DNA of 64,000 nucleotides from Flintibacter faecis (GCF_014287875.1 NZ_JACOPN010000001.1:186001-250000); one strand, 5' to 3'; counted from the first letter of the stretch, positions 25,414-34,386 are shown. Notes: generated by a model from the sequence alone, not told the origin. Numbers and translations are program-made.

Positions 25414-26106
25414 ATGCTGGAAGAACTGAAAGAAAACGTATGCCAGGCCAACCTGCTGCTGCCCAAGTATGACCTGGTCACCTTCACCTGGGGCAACGTC
25501 TCCGGCATCGACCGGGAGAAGGGTCTGGTGGTCATCAAGCCCTCCGGCGTGGAGTATGACACCATGACCGCCGAGGACATGGTGGTGCTGGACCTGAAGA
25601 CCGGCGAGCGGGTGGAGGGCCGCTATAAGCCCTCCTCCGACACCCCCACCCACCTGGCCCTGTACCGGGCCTTCCCCGATCTGGGGGGCGTGGTCCACAC
25701 CCACAGCCGCTGGGCCACCAGCTTCGCCCAGGCGGGCGTGGGCATTGCGGCCATGGGCACCACCCACGGGGACTATTTCTACGGCGAGATCCCCTGCACC
25801 CGGAAGATGACCGAGGAGGAGATCCACGGGGAGTATGAGCTGGAGACGGGCAACGTGATCATCGAGACCTTCCAGGGCAAGGACCCCATGGCCATCCCCG
25901 GCGTGCTGGTCCACAGCCACGGCGTGTTCTCCTGGGGTACTGACCCGGAGAACGCCGTCCACAATGCGGTGGTCATGGAGGAGGTCGCCTTTATGAACTA
26001 CCACGCCCTGATGCTCAACCCCGGCCACGGCCCCATGCAGCAGGTCCTGCTGGACAAGCACTATCTGCGCAAGCACGGCAAAAATGCCTATTACGGCCAG
26101 GGCTGA
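25414..26106 (+). CDS. araD: L-ribulose-5-phosphate 4-epimerase
   Basis: 230 residues from the ATG at 25414 (MLEELKENV), which matches the E. coli AraD start; a GTG three codons earlier is less likely. Zinc ligands His95, His97 and His169 and catalytic-region Asp76 are conserved (SSDTPTH, VHTHSR, VHSHG). It converts L-ribulose-5-P to D-xylulose-5-P, delivering the pathway into pentose phosphate metabolism. Last gene of the operon. Confidence 0.96.
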   Translation: MLEELKENVCQANLLLPKYDLVTFTWGNVSGIDREKGLVVIKPSGVEYDTMTAEDMVVLDLKTGERVEGRYKPSSDTPTHLALYRAFPDLGGVVHTHSRWATSFAQAGVGIAAMGTTHGDYFYGEIPCTRKMTEEEIHGEYELETGNVIIETFQGKDPMAIPGVLVHSHGVFSWGTDPENAVHNAVVMEEVAFMNYHALMLNPGHGPMQQVLLDKHYLRKHGKNAYYGQG

Positions 26107-26166
26107 ACTCTATAAAATTTGAAATGGCAGACACCGTGGCGCTCATGTCATAAAGGCTGACCAGTT

Positions 26167-26262
26167 CTGTCATTCCGAGGAGCGAAGCGACGTGGGGATA
26201 CGTTCTCTTCTGGACGAAAGGACGGATTGCCACGTCGGGCGTTGCCCTCCTCGCAATGACAG
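26167..26262. repeat. Dispersed palindromic repeat, copy 1
   Basis: Bounded by CTGTCATT and AATGACAG; contains the segments CCGAGGAGCGAAGCGACGTGG and GGATTGCCACGTCGG arranged as an imperfect large palindrome. A related copy lies at 48777-48899. Both are intergenic and non-coding. Confidence 0.85.
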
Positions 26263-26330
26263 TGACCTGGACCCAGTGGCATTGGTTGCGGTGTCTGTTT
26301 CTACTTTCACACCAAAGGAGCCTGCCCCTC

Positions 26331-27188
26331 ATGTATCAGTTGAAAAAGGTCTATCTGGAGATCACCAACGTGTGCAACCTGCGCTGCGATTTCTGCCCCG
26401 GCACACGCCGCCCCCAGGGCTTTCTGTCCCCGGAGGACTTTTCTGTTCTGGCCCAAAAGCTGCGGCCCCACACGGAATATCTCTACCTCCATCTCATGGG
26501 GGAACCCCTGCTCCACCCCCAGCTGCCCCGGCTGTTGGACCTGGCCGCCGGGCTGGGCTTTCAGGTGAATCTCACCACCAACGGCACCCTGCTCCCCCAG
26601 CGGGCCGGCCTGCTGTGCCAAAGCCCCGCAGTGCGGAAGGTCAGCATCTCCCTCCACTCCTTCGAGGGGAACGAGGGTCAGGGGCAGCTGCTGCCCTATC
26701 TGGACAGCTGCATCGCCTTTGCCCGGCGGGCCGCCCAGGCGGGCAAGCGGTGCGCCCTGCGACTGTGGAATCTGGACGGTGAACACACCCAGGGGGCCAA
26801 CTTCTGCAACGAACAGATCCTCCGCCGACTGGAGGAGGCCTTCCCCCGGCCCTGGAAGGAGGGCTGGCAGGGCACCACCCTGGCCCCCCAGGTCTATCTG
26901 GAGTGGGGTGAGCGGTTTGAATGGCCCGATCTGAACGCCGACGACCAGGGGCAGTCCGGCTTCTGTCAGGGGCTGCGGGACCACATCGGCGTGCTGTGGG
27001 ACGGCACGGTGGTCCCCTGCTGCTTAGACCACGAGGGGGACATCCCCCTGGGCAGCCTGTATGAAAGCAGCCTGGAGGACATCCTGTCCTCTCCCCGGGC
27101 CCGGGCCATTTACAACGGCTTTTCCCAGGGCCAGGCCGCCGAGGAGCTGTGCCGCCGGTGCGGCTATCGCCGCCGCTTCTCCAAATGA
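26331..27188 (+). CDS. Radical SAM protein with SPASM-like C-terminus
   Basis: 285 residues from the ATG at 26331 (AAAGGAG ten bases upstream). The [4Fe-4S]-SAM motif is CNLRCDFC near residue 13; the C-terminal part has FCQGLRD, VVPCCLDHEGD and LCRRCGY, a SPASM-like auxiliary-cluster cysteine set. Such proteins modify peptides or act as enzyme maturases. No precursor peptide or partner enzyme is visible next to it, so the substrate is unknown. Confidence 0.88.
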   Translation: MYQLKKVYLEITNVCNLRCDFCPGTRRPQGFLSPEDFSVLAQKLRPHTEYLYLHLMGEPLLHPQLPRLLDLAAGLGFQVNLTTNGTLLPQRAGLLCQSPAVRKVSISLHSFEGNEGQGQLLPYLDSCIAFARRAAQAGKRCALRLWNLDGEHTQGANFCNEQILRRLEEAFPRPWKEGWQGTTLAPQVYLEWGERFEWPDLNADDQGQSGFCQGLRDHIGVLWDGTVVPCCLDHEGDIPLGSLYESSLEDILSSPRARAIYNGFSQGQAAEELCRRCGYRRRFSK

Positions 27189-27242
27189 CTGCGGAGCTTT
27201 GGAAAAGCAGGATTTTCTACGTTTTTTCTATGGGCTGTCCCC

Positions 27243-27271
27243 TTGTCAGCCAATAGAAAACGCAGTATAAT
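27243..27271 (+). promoter_or_regulatory. Promoter for purA
   Basis: TTGTCA (27243-27248), 17 bases, TATAAT (27266-27271), with a ~70-base leader before the purA start. Confidence 0.8.
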
Positions 27272-27346
27272 ATATGCGTTGCGTTATGCGCCGGATAAGG
27301 CAAATCCGCTCAGGCGGTTGCGAATCCCGGCCTACGGAGGTAACAT

Positions 27347-28639
27347 ATGGTAAAAGCGATCGTGGGCGCCAACTGGGGCGACGAGGGCAAGGGCAAGATC
27401 ACCGATATGCTGGCCGAGCAGTCCGACGTGGTCATCCGCTTTCAGGGCGGAGCCAACGCGGGCCACACCATCATCAATGATTATGGCCGCTTTGCTCTGC
27501 ACATCCTCCCCTCCGGCGCTTTTTATCCCCACATCACCAACATCATCGGCAACGGCGTGGCCCTGGATGCCGCCAAGCTGGTGGCCGAACTGAAGTCCAT
27601 CACCGACCAGGGCGTGCCCTCCCCCAACCTGATCGTGTCCGAGCGGGCTCAGCTGCTGATGCCCTATCACGTCCTGCAGGACGGCTATGAGGAGGAGCGC
27701 CTGGCCGGCAAGGCCTTCGGCTCCACCAAAAGCGGCATCGCCCCCTTCTATTCCGACAAATATGCCAAGATCGGCATCCAGGTGTGCGACCTGTTCCACG
27801 AGGACCGGCTGCGGGAGCGTCTCACCGCCGCCGTCACCCTGAAGAACGTGCTGTTCCAGCACCTGTACCACAAGCCCGCCCTGGATGTGGACCAGCTGAT
27901 GGACCAGCTGCTGGCTCTGCGGGAGCAGCTGCGCCCCTATGTGGGCGACGTGGTCAGCTTTATCCACGAGGCCCTGGCCCAGAACAAGACCATCCTGCTG
28001 GAGGGCCAGCTGGGCTCTATGAAGGACCCCGACCTGGGCATCTTCCCCATGACCACCTCCTCCCACACCCTGGCCGGCTTCGGCTGCGTGGGCGCTCCCG
28101 TGCCCCCCACCGCCATGGAGGATGTGATCTGCGTCACCAAGGCCTATTCCTCCTCCGTGGGCTCCCACACCGAGCCCTTCGTCAGCGAGGTCCTGGGGGA
28201 CGCCGGGGACGAGCTGCGCCGCCGGGGCGGCGACAAGGGCGAGTTCGGTGCCACCACTGGCCGTCCCCGCCGTGTGGGCTGGTTCGACGCTGTGGCCACC
28301 AAGTACGGCTGCATGGTCCAGGGCGCCACTCAGGTGGCCCTGACCTGTCTGGACGTGCTGGGCTATCTGGACGAGATCCCCGTGTGCGTGGGCTATGACA
28401 TCGACGGCCAGATCACCGACAAGTTCCCCACCACCCCCGACCTGATGCGGGCCAAGCCTGTGTTTGAAAAGCTGCCCGGCTGGAACTGTGACATCCGGGG
28501 CTGCACCGACTATGATGCTCTGCCCGAGAACGCCAAGGGCTATGTGGACTTTTTGGAGGCCCACATCGGCCACCCCATCACCCTGGTCTCCACCGGCCCC
28601 AAGCGCCACGAGATCACCCACCGCACCACCAAGCTGTAA
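27347..28639 (+). CDS. purA: Adenylosuccinate synthetase
   Basis: 430 residues; joins IMP and aspartate with GTP in AMP synthesis. GANWGDEGKGK at the N-terminus is the P-loop/catalytic motif, with GGANAGHT next and TTGRPRRVGWFDAV later. The central motif reads EGQLGSMKDPDLG rather than the usual EGAQGTLLDIDHG, which places it in a divergent PurA subgroup. AGGAGG-like CGGAGG upstream. Other pur genes are not nearby. Confidence 0.94.
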   Translation: MVKAIVGANWGDEGKGKITDMLAEQSDVVIRFQGGANAGHTIINDYGRFALHILPSGAFYPHITNIIGNGVALDAAKLVAELKSITDQGVPSPNLIVSERAQLLMPYHVLQDGYEEERLAGKAFGSTKSGIAPFYSDKYAKIGIQVCDLFHEDRLRERLTAAVTLKNVLFQHLYHKPALDVDQLMDQLLALREQLRPYVGDVVSFIHEALAQNKTILLEGQLGSMKDPDLGIFPMTTSSHTLAGFGCVGAPVPPTAMEDVICVTKAYSSSVGSHTEPFVSEVLGDAGDELRRRGGDKGEFGATTGRPRRVGWFDAVATKYGCMVQGATQVALTCLDVLGYLDEIPVCVGYDIDGQITDKFPTTPDLMRAKPVFEKLPGWNCDIRGCTDYDALPENAKGYVDFLEAHIGHPITLVSTGPKRHEITHRTTKL

Positions 28640-28647
28640 TCATGTTT

Positions 28648-28682
28648 CACACGCCGGGTGCCGTTTCGGCATCCGGCGTGTG
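28648..28682 (+). terminator. Hairpin between purA and the S41 protease gene
   Basis: CACACGCCGGGTGCC (28648-28662), GTTTC, GGCATCCGGCGTGTG (28668-28682). A strong stem, but no T-run follows, so it may only partly terminate; no separate promoter for the next gene was found. Confidence 0.6.
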
Positions 28683-28699
28683 TCCATAAGGAGAACGCC

Positions 28700-30565
28700 A
28701 TGAAACATAAACTTCTGTCCGCTCTGCTGGCTCTCAGCCTCACCTTCTCCCTGTCCGCCGCTCCCGCCGCCGCCCTCACCCTGGACGAGGCCCGGCAGCT
28801 GCTGCGGGACCACTATGTGGACCAGATCCCCGAGAGCGTCCTGTCCCTGGACTCCCTGGATGAGATACTGGCTGCCCTGGGCGACCCCTACACCTATTAC
28901 ATGACCGCCGAGCAGTATGAGCAGTTCACCCAATCTGTCAACGGCGAGACCCTGGTGGGCGTGGGAATCACGGTGCAGACCGCCTATGACGACGGCTTTT
29001 TGGTCTTATCGATTCTGCCCAACTCCCCCGCCAAGGAGGCCGGACTCCAGGCCGGAGACCGGATCATCGCCGTGGACGGCGTGGCCATGACTGCCACCAC
29101 CGACGTGCGCAGCACCGTCACCGGCAAGGAGGGCTCCACCGTCACCCTGACCATCCGCCGCTCCGACGGCCAGGTGAAAGCGTTCACCATGCAGCGCCGG
29201 ACGGTGGTCGTCCCCATTGTCACCTATGACAAGCAGGGCAGCGCCGGGGTCATCGAGTGCATCAGCTTTGGCGACTCCACCGGGGACACCATCGAAGAGG
29301 CCCTCACCAAGCTGGAGCCGGAGGTGTCCGCCTGGATCATGGACCTGCGCAGCAATCCCGGCGGTGACAGCGATGCCGCTGCCGTGTCCGCCGGACTGTT
29401 TGTGGGCAGCGACATCATGGTCTATTTCCGGGACGCCAACGGCAACTATCGCTTTGTGGGCACCACCCAGTATTGCCCCGACCTGACGGACAAGCCCCTC
29501 ATCATCCTCACCAGCGACTACTCCGCCAGCGGGGCCGAACTGTTCTCTGCCGATGCCCGGGACCTGGGCTTTGGCATCGCCATCGGCCAGACCACCTTTG
29601 GCAAGGGCATCGCCCAGATGATCTACAACAGCTCCAACACCGAAAAGCTGTTTGACGACGGGGATGCCATGAAGATCACCGTCTATCGCTTCTACTCCCC
29701 CGACGGCGCCACCAACCAGTGGATGGGCGTGATCCCCACTCTGGTGATGTCCAAGGAGAATACGAAAACCGCCGCCATGCTCCTCACCCAGCCGGAGCCC
29801 AGCCGCAATGCGGGCTATTATAAGCTGGAGCTGGCGGGCTGGACCTTCTATATCAGCCGGGACGAGGCCCTGTCCGGGGACAACCGGGCCGCCTTTACCG
29901 AGCTGCTGGAGGCTCTGCCCCCCTCCGCCGCCCTGTACGAGGGGGAGCGCAACAGCGGCTGGAACGCCGTGGCCCCCGCCAAGCTGGCCGACGAGCTGGG
30001 CCTCAATTTCCACGCCCGCACCTTTGCCGATGCGGCAGACAGCCCCTTTGCCGCCGAGATCGACACCCTGAGCACCTTCGGCCTGCTGGAGGGCTATGAG
30101 GACGGCACCTTCCGCCCCGAAGCGCCCATCACCCGGGCCCAGTTCTGCGCCATGCTGGCCAATGTGCTGGGCCTGCCCCAGGGGCAGAACCTGTCCTTCT
30201 CCGACGTGGCCGACGACGCCTGGTATGCCAAGGCCGTGTCCGCCATGGCCGCCCGGGGCTTTGTCTCCGGCATGGGGGACGGGACCTTCCGCCCGGACGA
30301 CACCATCACCTATGAGCAGATGACCGCCATCCTGTCCTCGGTGGCCGTGTGGGCCAGCATGAAGGCCGAGGAGCTGAACAGCCAGACGGACATCTCTCTG
30401 GCCGACGTTCAGGATTTCTCCCCCTGGGCCCAAAAGCCCGCCTGGATCATGGACCAACTGGGCGCTTTCGTTGGCGACCTCCGGCCCCAGGACCTGGCCA
30501 CCCGGGAGACTGCCGCCGGGATGCTGTACGCCGTGATGAACAGCCTGCACATGCTGTGGCAGTGA
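28700..30565 (+). CDS. Exported S41 (C-terminal processing type) protease with PDZ and SLH repeats
   Basis: 621 residues from the ATG at 28700 (AAGGAG upstream). Signal peptide 1-25 (cleavage after AAA), PDZ domain about 85-165, S41 protease core about 170-330 with candidate nucleophile Ser277 (SASGAELF) and general base Lys302 (TTFGKG). Three S-layer-homology repeats follow (about 435-615; FADAADSPFAAEI, FSDVADDAWYAKAV, LADVQDFSPWA) that would anchor it to the cell wall. Its substrates are unknown. Confidence 0.9.
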   Translation: MKHKLLSALLALSLTFSLSAAPAAALTLDEARQLLRDHYVDQIPESVLSLDSLDEILAALGDPYTYYMTAEQYEQFTQSVNGETLVGVGITVQTAYDDGFLVLSILPNSPAKEAGLQAGDRIIAVDGVAMTATTDVRSTVTGKEGSTVTLTIRRSDGQVKAFTMQRRTVVVPIVTYDKQGSAGVIECISFGDSTGDTIEEALTKLEPEVSAWIMDLRSNPGGDSDAAAVSAGLFVGSDIMVYFRDANGNYRFVGTTQYCPDLTDKPLIILTSDYSASGAELFSADARDLGFGIAIGQTTFGKGIAQMIYNSSNTEKLFDDGDAMKITVYRFYSPDGATNQWMGVIPTLVMSKENTKTAAMLLTQPEPSRNAGYYKLELAGWTFYISRDEALSGDNRAAFTELLEALPPSAALYEGERNSGWNAVAPAKLADELGLNFHARTFADAADSPFAAEIDTLSTFGLLEGYEDGTFRPEAPITRAQFCAMLANVLGLPQGQNLSFSDVADDAWYAKAVSAMAARGFVSGMGDGTFRPDDTITYEQMTAILSSVAVWASMKAEELNSQTDISLADVQDFSPWAQKPAWIMDQLGAFVGDLRPQDLATRETAAGMLYAVMNSLHMLWQ

Positions 30566-30642
30566 GCACTTCTCTTATTTGACCCCTCCGGTCCCCCCTC
30601 CGTGGGTGCGGGCCGTGTGATTTCAGAAAGGATATGACAACT

Positions 30643-31761
30643 ATGACCAAGATCGACATTATCTCCGGCTTCTTGGGGGCCGGCAAGACCACCCTCATCA
30701 AAAAGCTGCTGGACCAGGCCTTCCGGGGCGAGAAAGTGGTCCTCATTGAGAACGAGTTCGGCGAGATCGGCATCGACGGCGGCTTTTTGAAGGATGCCGG
30801 GGTGGAGATCACCGAGATGAACTCCGGCTGCATCTGCTGCTCTCTGGTGGGCGACTTCGGCGCAGCCCTGAAGAAGGTGCTGGACGACTATGCCCCTGAC
30901 CGCATCATCATCGAGCCCTCCGGCGTGGGCAAGCTGTCCGACGTGATCGCCGCCGTGGAGGGCGTGCAGAAGACCACCCCCGCCCTGCACCTGCACAGCT
31001 TTGTCACCGTGGTGGATGCCACCAAGGCCAAGGTGTATATGAAGAACTTCGGCGAGTTCTTCAACAACCAGGTGGAGCACGCCTCCGCCATCCTCCTCTC
31101 CCGCACCCAGAACATGGACCAGGCCAAGCTGGACGCCGCCGTCCGCCTGCTGCGGGAAAAGAACCCCAAGGCCGCCATCCTCACCACCCCCTGGGACCAG
31201 CTGACCGGCGAGCAGATCGTCTCCGCCATGGAGGGCGGTCACTCCCTGGCTGAGGAGCTGATGGAGGAGATCGCCCATGAGCACCACGACCATGAGCATC
31301 ACCACCACCATGACCATGACCACGACGAGCACGACCACCACGACCACGACCATGAGTGCCACCACGACCACGACCACGACGAGCATGAACACGAGCATGA
31401 ACATCACCACGACCACGGGGACTGCTGCACCTGCGACTGCTGCTGCGGCCACGACCACCACCACCACGACCATGATGCCGACGAGGTGTTCACCTCCTGG
31501 GGCCGGGAGACCGCCCGTAAGTACAGCCGCGAGGAGCTGCAGGAGGCCCTGTCCGCCCTGGCTATGACGGAGGACTATGGCTATATCCTCCGCGCCAAGG
31601 GCATGGTCCCCTGCGACGACGGCCAGACCTGGCTGCACTTCGACCTGGTGCCCGAGGAGTTCCAGATCCGGGAGGGCGCTGCCGACTACACTGGCCGTCT
31701 GTGCGTCATTGGCTCTGACCTGAAGGAGGACCAGCTGGAGAAGCTGTTCCTGCTGGCCTGA
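30643..31761 (+). CDS. COG0523 metal-chaperone GTPase with His/Asp/Cys-rich insert
   Basis: 372 residues from the ATG at 30643; an ATG at 30634 is too close to AGAAAGGA. Walker A GFLGAGKTT (9-17), ENEFGEIG, and the family metal motif GCICC (62-66). Residues about 212-281 are almost entirely His, Asp, Glu and Cys, including a CCTCDCCCG cluster, a likely metal reservoir. The CobW C-terminal domain follows. Family members deliver Zn, Co or Ni to enzymes; the metal here is not known. It forms a two-gene operon with the next gene. Confidence 0.93.
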   Translation: MTKIDIISGFLGAGKTTLIKKLLDQAFRGEKVVLIENEFGEIGIDGGFLKDAGVEITEMNSGCICCSLVGDFGAALKKVLDDYAPDRIIIEPSGVGKLSDVIAAVEGVQKTTPALHLHSFVTVVDATKAKVYMKNFGEFFNNQVEHASAILLSRTQNMDQAKLDAAVRLLREKNPKAAILTTPWDQLTGEQIVSAMEGGHSLAEELMEEIAHEHHDHEHHHHHDHDHDEHDHHDHDHECHHDHDHDEHEHEHEHHHDHGDCCTCDCCCGHDHHHHDHDADEVFTSWGRETARKYSREELQEALSALAMTEDYGYILRAKGMVPCDDGQTWLHFDLVPEEFQIREGAADYTGRLCVIGSDLKEDQLEKLFLLA

Positions 31762-31772
31762 GGTGACGCGCC

Positions 31773-32723
31773 ATGAATAACGATCCCCGTATCCCCCTAT
31801 ATCTCATCACCGGGTTTTTGGACAGCGGCAAGACCACCCTGCTTATCGACACCCTGGAGATGGACTATTTCAATGACGGTCAGCGCACCGTCCTGCTGAT
31901 GTGTGAGGACGGCGAGGTGGAGTATAACGCCCAGTATCTGGCCGAGCGCAACTGCCGTCTGATCCCCATCGAGGACCAGAGCCAGCTGAACACTGCCTTT
32001 CTGGAGGAGATCGACCGCCGCTATCAGCCCGAGCGGGTGCTGCTGGAGTATAACGGCATGTGGCCCATCCAGCTTCTGCGGGACCTGAAGCTGCCCAAGA
32101 ACTGGGGGCTTTACCAGGCCATCGATGTCATCGACGGCACCACCTTCGAGATGTACCGCAGCAACATGCAGTCCATGATCATCGACATGGTGACCGAAGC
32201 GGACATGGTCCTCTTCAACCGCTGTAAAGAGGACATGCCCCTGTCCGGCTGGAAGCGCTCCATCCGGGCGGTAAACCGCATGTGTCAGATGGCCTTTGAG
32301 GACGAGAACGGCGACGAGCTGGAGGTGGAGGACATCCTCCCCTATGACCTGGAGCGTGACCACATCGACCTGGAGGACCCGGACTACGGCATCTGGTATC
32401 TGGATATCCAGGAACACCCGGAGCGCTATGTGGGCAAAACGGTCACCTTCACCGCCCAGGCCATGGTGGGCGGCCGGGTGCCCAAGGGCTGCTTTGTCCC
32501 CGGGCGCAACGCCATGACCTGCTGCGCCGAGGACATCCGCTTCTTCGGCTTCCTGTGCAAGTATGACAAGGCCAAGAGCCTGAAAAAGGGCGAGTGGGTC
32601 AAGGTCACCGCCGAAGTCCGCTGGGAGCAGGCCGCCGTGTACGACGGCGAGGGCGTGGTCCTCTATGCTCAGTCTGTCGAGCCCGGCCAGCGCCCCGAGG
32701 ACCCCCTGGTATATTTCGTATGA
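31773..32723 (+). CDS. COG0523-type GTPase fused to a DUF1980/YcgQ-like domain
   Basis: 316 residues, starting 12 bases after the previous gene. Walker A GFLDSGKTT (14-22) and a nucleotide-specificity motif FNRCKED (148-154) define the GTPase; the CxCC metal motif of its neighbour is missing (NCRLIP at that region). Residues about 205-316 resemble the soluble C-terminal domain of YcgQ/TIGR03943 permease subunits (FVPGRNAMTCCAEDIRFFGF). YcgQ-type genes in Bacillus belong to zinc-starvation systems, so a metal-related role is inferred. Confidence 0.8.
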   Translation: MNNDPRIPLYLITGFLDSGKTTLLIDTLEMDYFNDGQRTVLLMCEDGEVEYNAQYLAERNCRLIPIEDQSQLNTAFLEEIDRRYQPERVLLEYNGMWPIQLLRDLKLPKNWGLYQAIDVIDGTTFEMYRSNMQSMIIDMVTEADMVLFNRCKEDMPLSGWKRSIRAVNRMCQMAFEDENGDELEVEDILPYDLERDHIDLEDPDYGIWYLDIQEHPERYVGKTVTFTAQAMVGGRVPKGCFVPGRNAMTCCAEDIRFFGFLCKYDKAKSLKKGEWVKVTAEVRWEQAAVYDGEGVVLYAQSVEPGQRPEDPLVYFV

Positions 32724-32751
32724 TCTTTCCACAAACTTTCGGAATATGTGT

Positions 32752-32789
32752 AAAAATCCCGCCGGTTCAGCTGAACCGACGGGATTTTT
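32752..32789. terminator. Bidirectional terminator between the GTPase operon and the NSS transporter
   Basis: AAAAATCCCGCCGGTTCAG (32752-32770) and CTGAACCGACGGGATTTTT (32771-32789): near-perfect palindrome with A- and T-runs on both sides, between convergent genes. Confidence 0.92.
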
Positions 32790-32804
32790 CTCGTCAAACC
32801 CATG

Positions 32805-34193
32805 TTATCCCACAAACTTGTTCCAATAGCCCATCACAAAGATGAACAGGACGATCAAGGGTAGGATATAGCTAACGTACAGGCGGACACCATTGGGGAA
32901 CTTCAGGCCGCTGCCGGTGTTGGCCTCGCTGAGAAAGTTCTTCCAGCCCCATCCCTTGCTGCTCACGCAGAACAGCAGATAGACCAGGGAGCCCAGGGGC
33001 AGCAGATTGTTGGAGATGATAAAGTCCTCCAGGTCAGATATGTTGCTGCCCGGGCCCATGGGCTGGAACGCAGACCACAGGTTAAAGCCCAGCACGCAGG
33101 GCATGGACAGCAGGAAGATGGCGACCAGATTCACCGCCACGGCCTTCTTCCGGCTCCAGCCCCACATGTCCATGGCAAAGGAGATGATATTCTCGAACAC
33201 GGCGATCACCGTAGACAGGGCCGCGAAGGACAGGAACACAAAGAACAGGGCCCCCCACAGCTGGCCCAGGGGCATCTCGTTGAAGATGTTGGGCAGGGTG
33301 ATGAAGATCAGGGATGCACCCTGGTTGGGGGCCACCCCAAAGGCGGAGCAGGCGGGGAAGATAATCAGGCCCGCCACAAAGGCCACAAAGGTGTCCAGGA
33401 TGCCGATGCGCAGGGCCTCGCCCGCCAGGGCGTACTGCCGGCCGATATAGCTGCCGAACACGGCGATGGCCCCGATTCCCAGGGACAGGGTGAAGAAGGC
33501 CTGCCCCATGGCGGCAAAGATGCTCTCGCCCAGCCGCCACTTACCTTCGGCATCGTACATCAGGTTTTTGAAGTTGGGCTGCAGATAGAACTTCAGGCCC
33601 TCAGCGCCCCCCTCCAGGGTGAGGGAGCGCACAGCCAGCACGGCCATAATGACCAGCAGGCAGATCATCATCACCTTGGTGATGCGCTCCACGCCGTTTT
33701 GCAGGCCCTGGAGGCACACGCCCATGCCGATGAGCACCACAAGGGCCATAAACAGGGTCATGATCCCCGGCTCGCCCATGAGCTGACCGAACTGTCCGGC
33801 CACCCCGTCGGCATCCAGGCCCACAAAGTCACCCCGGGCGGTTTTCAGGCAGTACAGCAGCAGCCAGCCGGCGATGACGGTGTAGAACATCATCAGCAGA
33901 TAGTTGCCCGCAATGCCAAACCAGCTGTACCAGTGCCACTTGGTCCCCTGGGGCTCCAGCACGTGGAAGGAGCGGGCGATGCTCCGCTGGCTCCCCCGGC
34001 CCACGGCCAGCTCCATGACCATCACAGGCAGCCCTAAGATCACCAGGAACAGCAGATAGATGAGCACAAAGGCCCCGCCGCCGTATTGCCCCGTGATATA
34101 GGGAAACCGCCACACATTTCCCAGCCCGATGGCACAGCCTGCCGAGATCAGCAGAAAGCCCAGCCGGGAGGAAAAGGTCTCTCTCTTCTCCAT
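32805..34193 (-). CDS. Neurotransmitter:sodium symporter family transporter
   Basis: 462 residues, about 11-12 membrane helices. The N-terminal AGCAIGLGNVWRFPY motif is the Na+/substrate site of LeuT-like proteins. Imports an amino acid or similar small molecule with Na+; the substrate is not identifiable. Its promoter contains a palindrome that overlaps the -35 box. Confidence 0.93.
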   Translation of the reverse strand: MEKRETFSSRLGFLLISAGCAIGLGNVWRFPYITGQYGGGAFVLIYLLFLVILGLPVMVMELAVGRGSQRSIARSFHVLEPQGTKWHWYSWFGIAGNYLLMMFYTVIAGWLLLYCLKTARGDFVGLDADGVAGQFGQLMGEPGIMTLFMALVVLIGMGVCLQGLQNGVERITKVMMICLLVIMAVLAVRSLTLEGGAEGLKFYLQPNFKNLMYDAEGKWRLGESIFAAMGQAFFTLSLGIGAIAVFGSYIGRQYALAGEALRIGILDTFVAFVAGLIIFPACSAFGVAPNQGASLIFITLPNIFNEMPLGQLWGALFFVFLSFAALSTVIAVFENIISFAMDMWGWSRKKAVAVNLVAIFLLSMPCVLGFNLWSAFQPMGPGSNISDLEDFIISNNLLPLGSLVYLLFCVSSKGWGWKNFLSEANTGSGLKFPNGVRLYVSYILPLIVLFIFVMGYWNKFVG

Positions 34194-34273
34194 AAAAGCA
34201 AAAACATCTCCTCTTCTTGTTCCCGCAGCCAGACCGCTTCTTTCAAACGCTATCCGTGCCGCGATGCCGGTAT

Positions 34274-34302
34274 ATTTTACATGAGTTTGACCATTTGGTC
34301 AA
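34274..34302 (-). promoter_or_regulatory. Promoter of the NSS transporter with overlapping operator
   Basis: Minus strand TTGACC (plus 34297-34302), 17-base spacer, TAAAAT (plus 34274-34279). TTGACCA-TT-TGGTCAA (34287-34302) is a 7-bp inverted repeat covering the -35, of a kind often bound by TetR-family repressors. No such regulator is encoded in the window. Confidence 0.65.
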
Positions 34303-34340
34303 TCTTTTTCTGAATTTTTGTTGGTTCTGCCCTCTATTTT

Positions 34341-34386
34341 GCGCAAAACAGGGCGCTGTCCCCGGGTTCAGGGGGCAGCGCCCTGT
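34341..34386 (-). terminator. Terminator of the fatty-acid operon
   Basis: Minus strand stem ACAGGGCGCTGCCCCC / GGGGACAGCGCCCTGT with a loop of 7, followed by TTTTGCGC. It lies just after the MarR-like gene. Confidence 0.88.

Noticed and set aside
27278..27346. purA leader resembling an enterobacterial REP element (GCCGGATAAGGC, CCGGCCTACGG)
   Set aside because: Only short matches; there is no second copy in the window and a simple leader hairpin explains the complementarity.
28648..28682. Possible factor-independent terminator for purA
   Set aside because: Kept only as a low-confidence hairpin because no T-run follows; it may not terminate.
31277..31488. Repetitive GACCATGACCACGA-like DNA that could suggest a tandem repeat or CRISPR
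   Set aside because: It is the coding sequence of a His/Asp-rich stretch of the COG0523 GTPase; periodicity comes from codons and there are no spacers.
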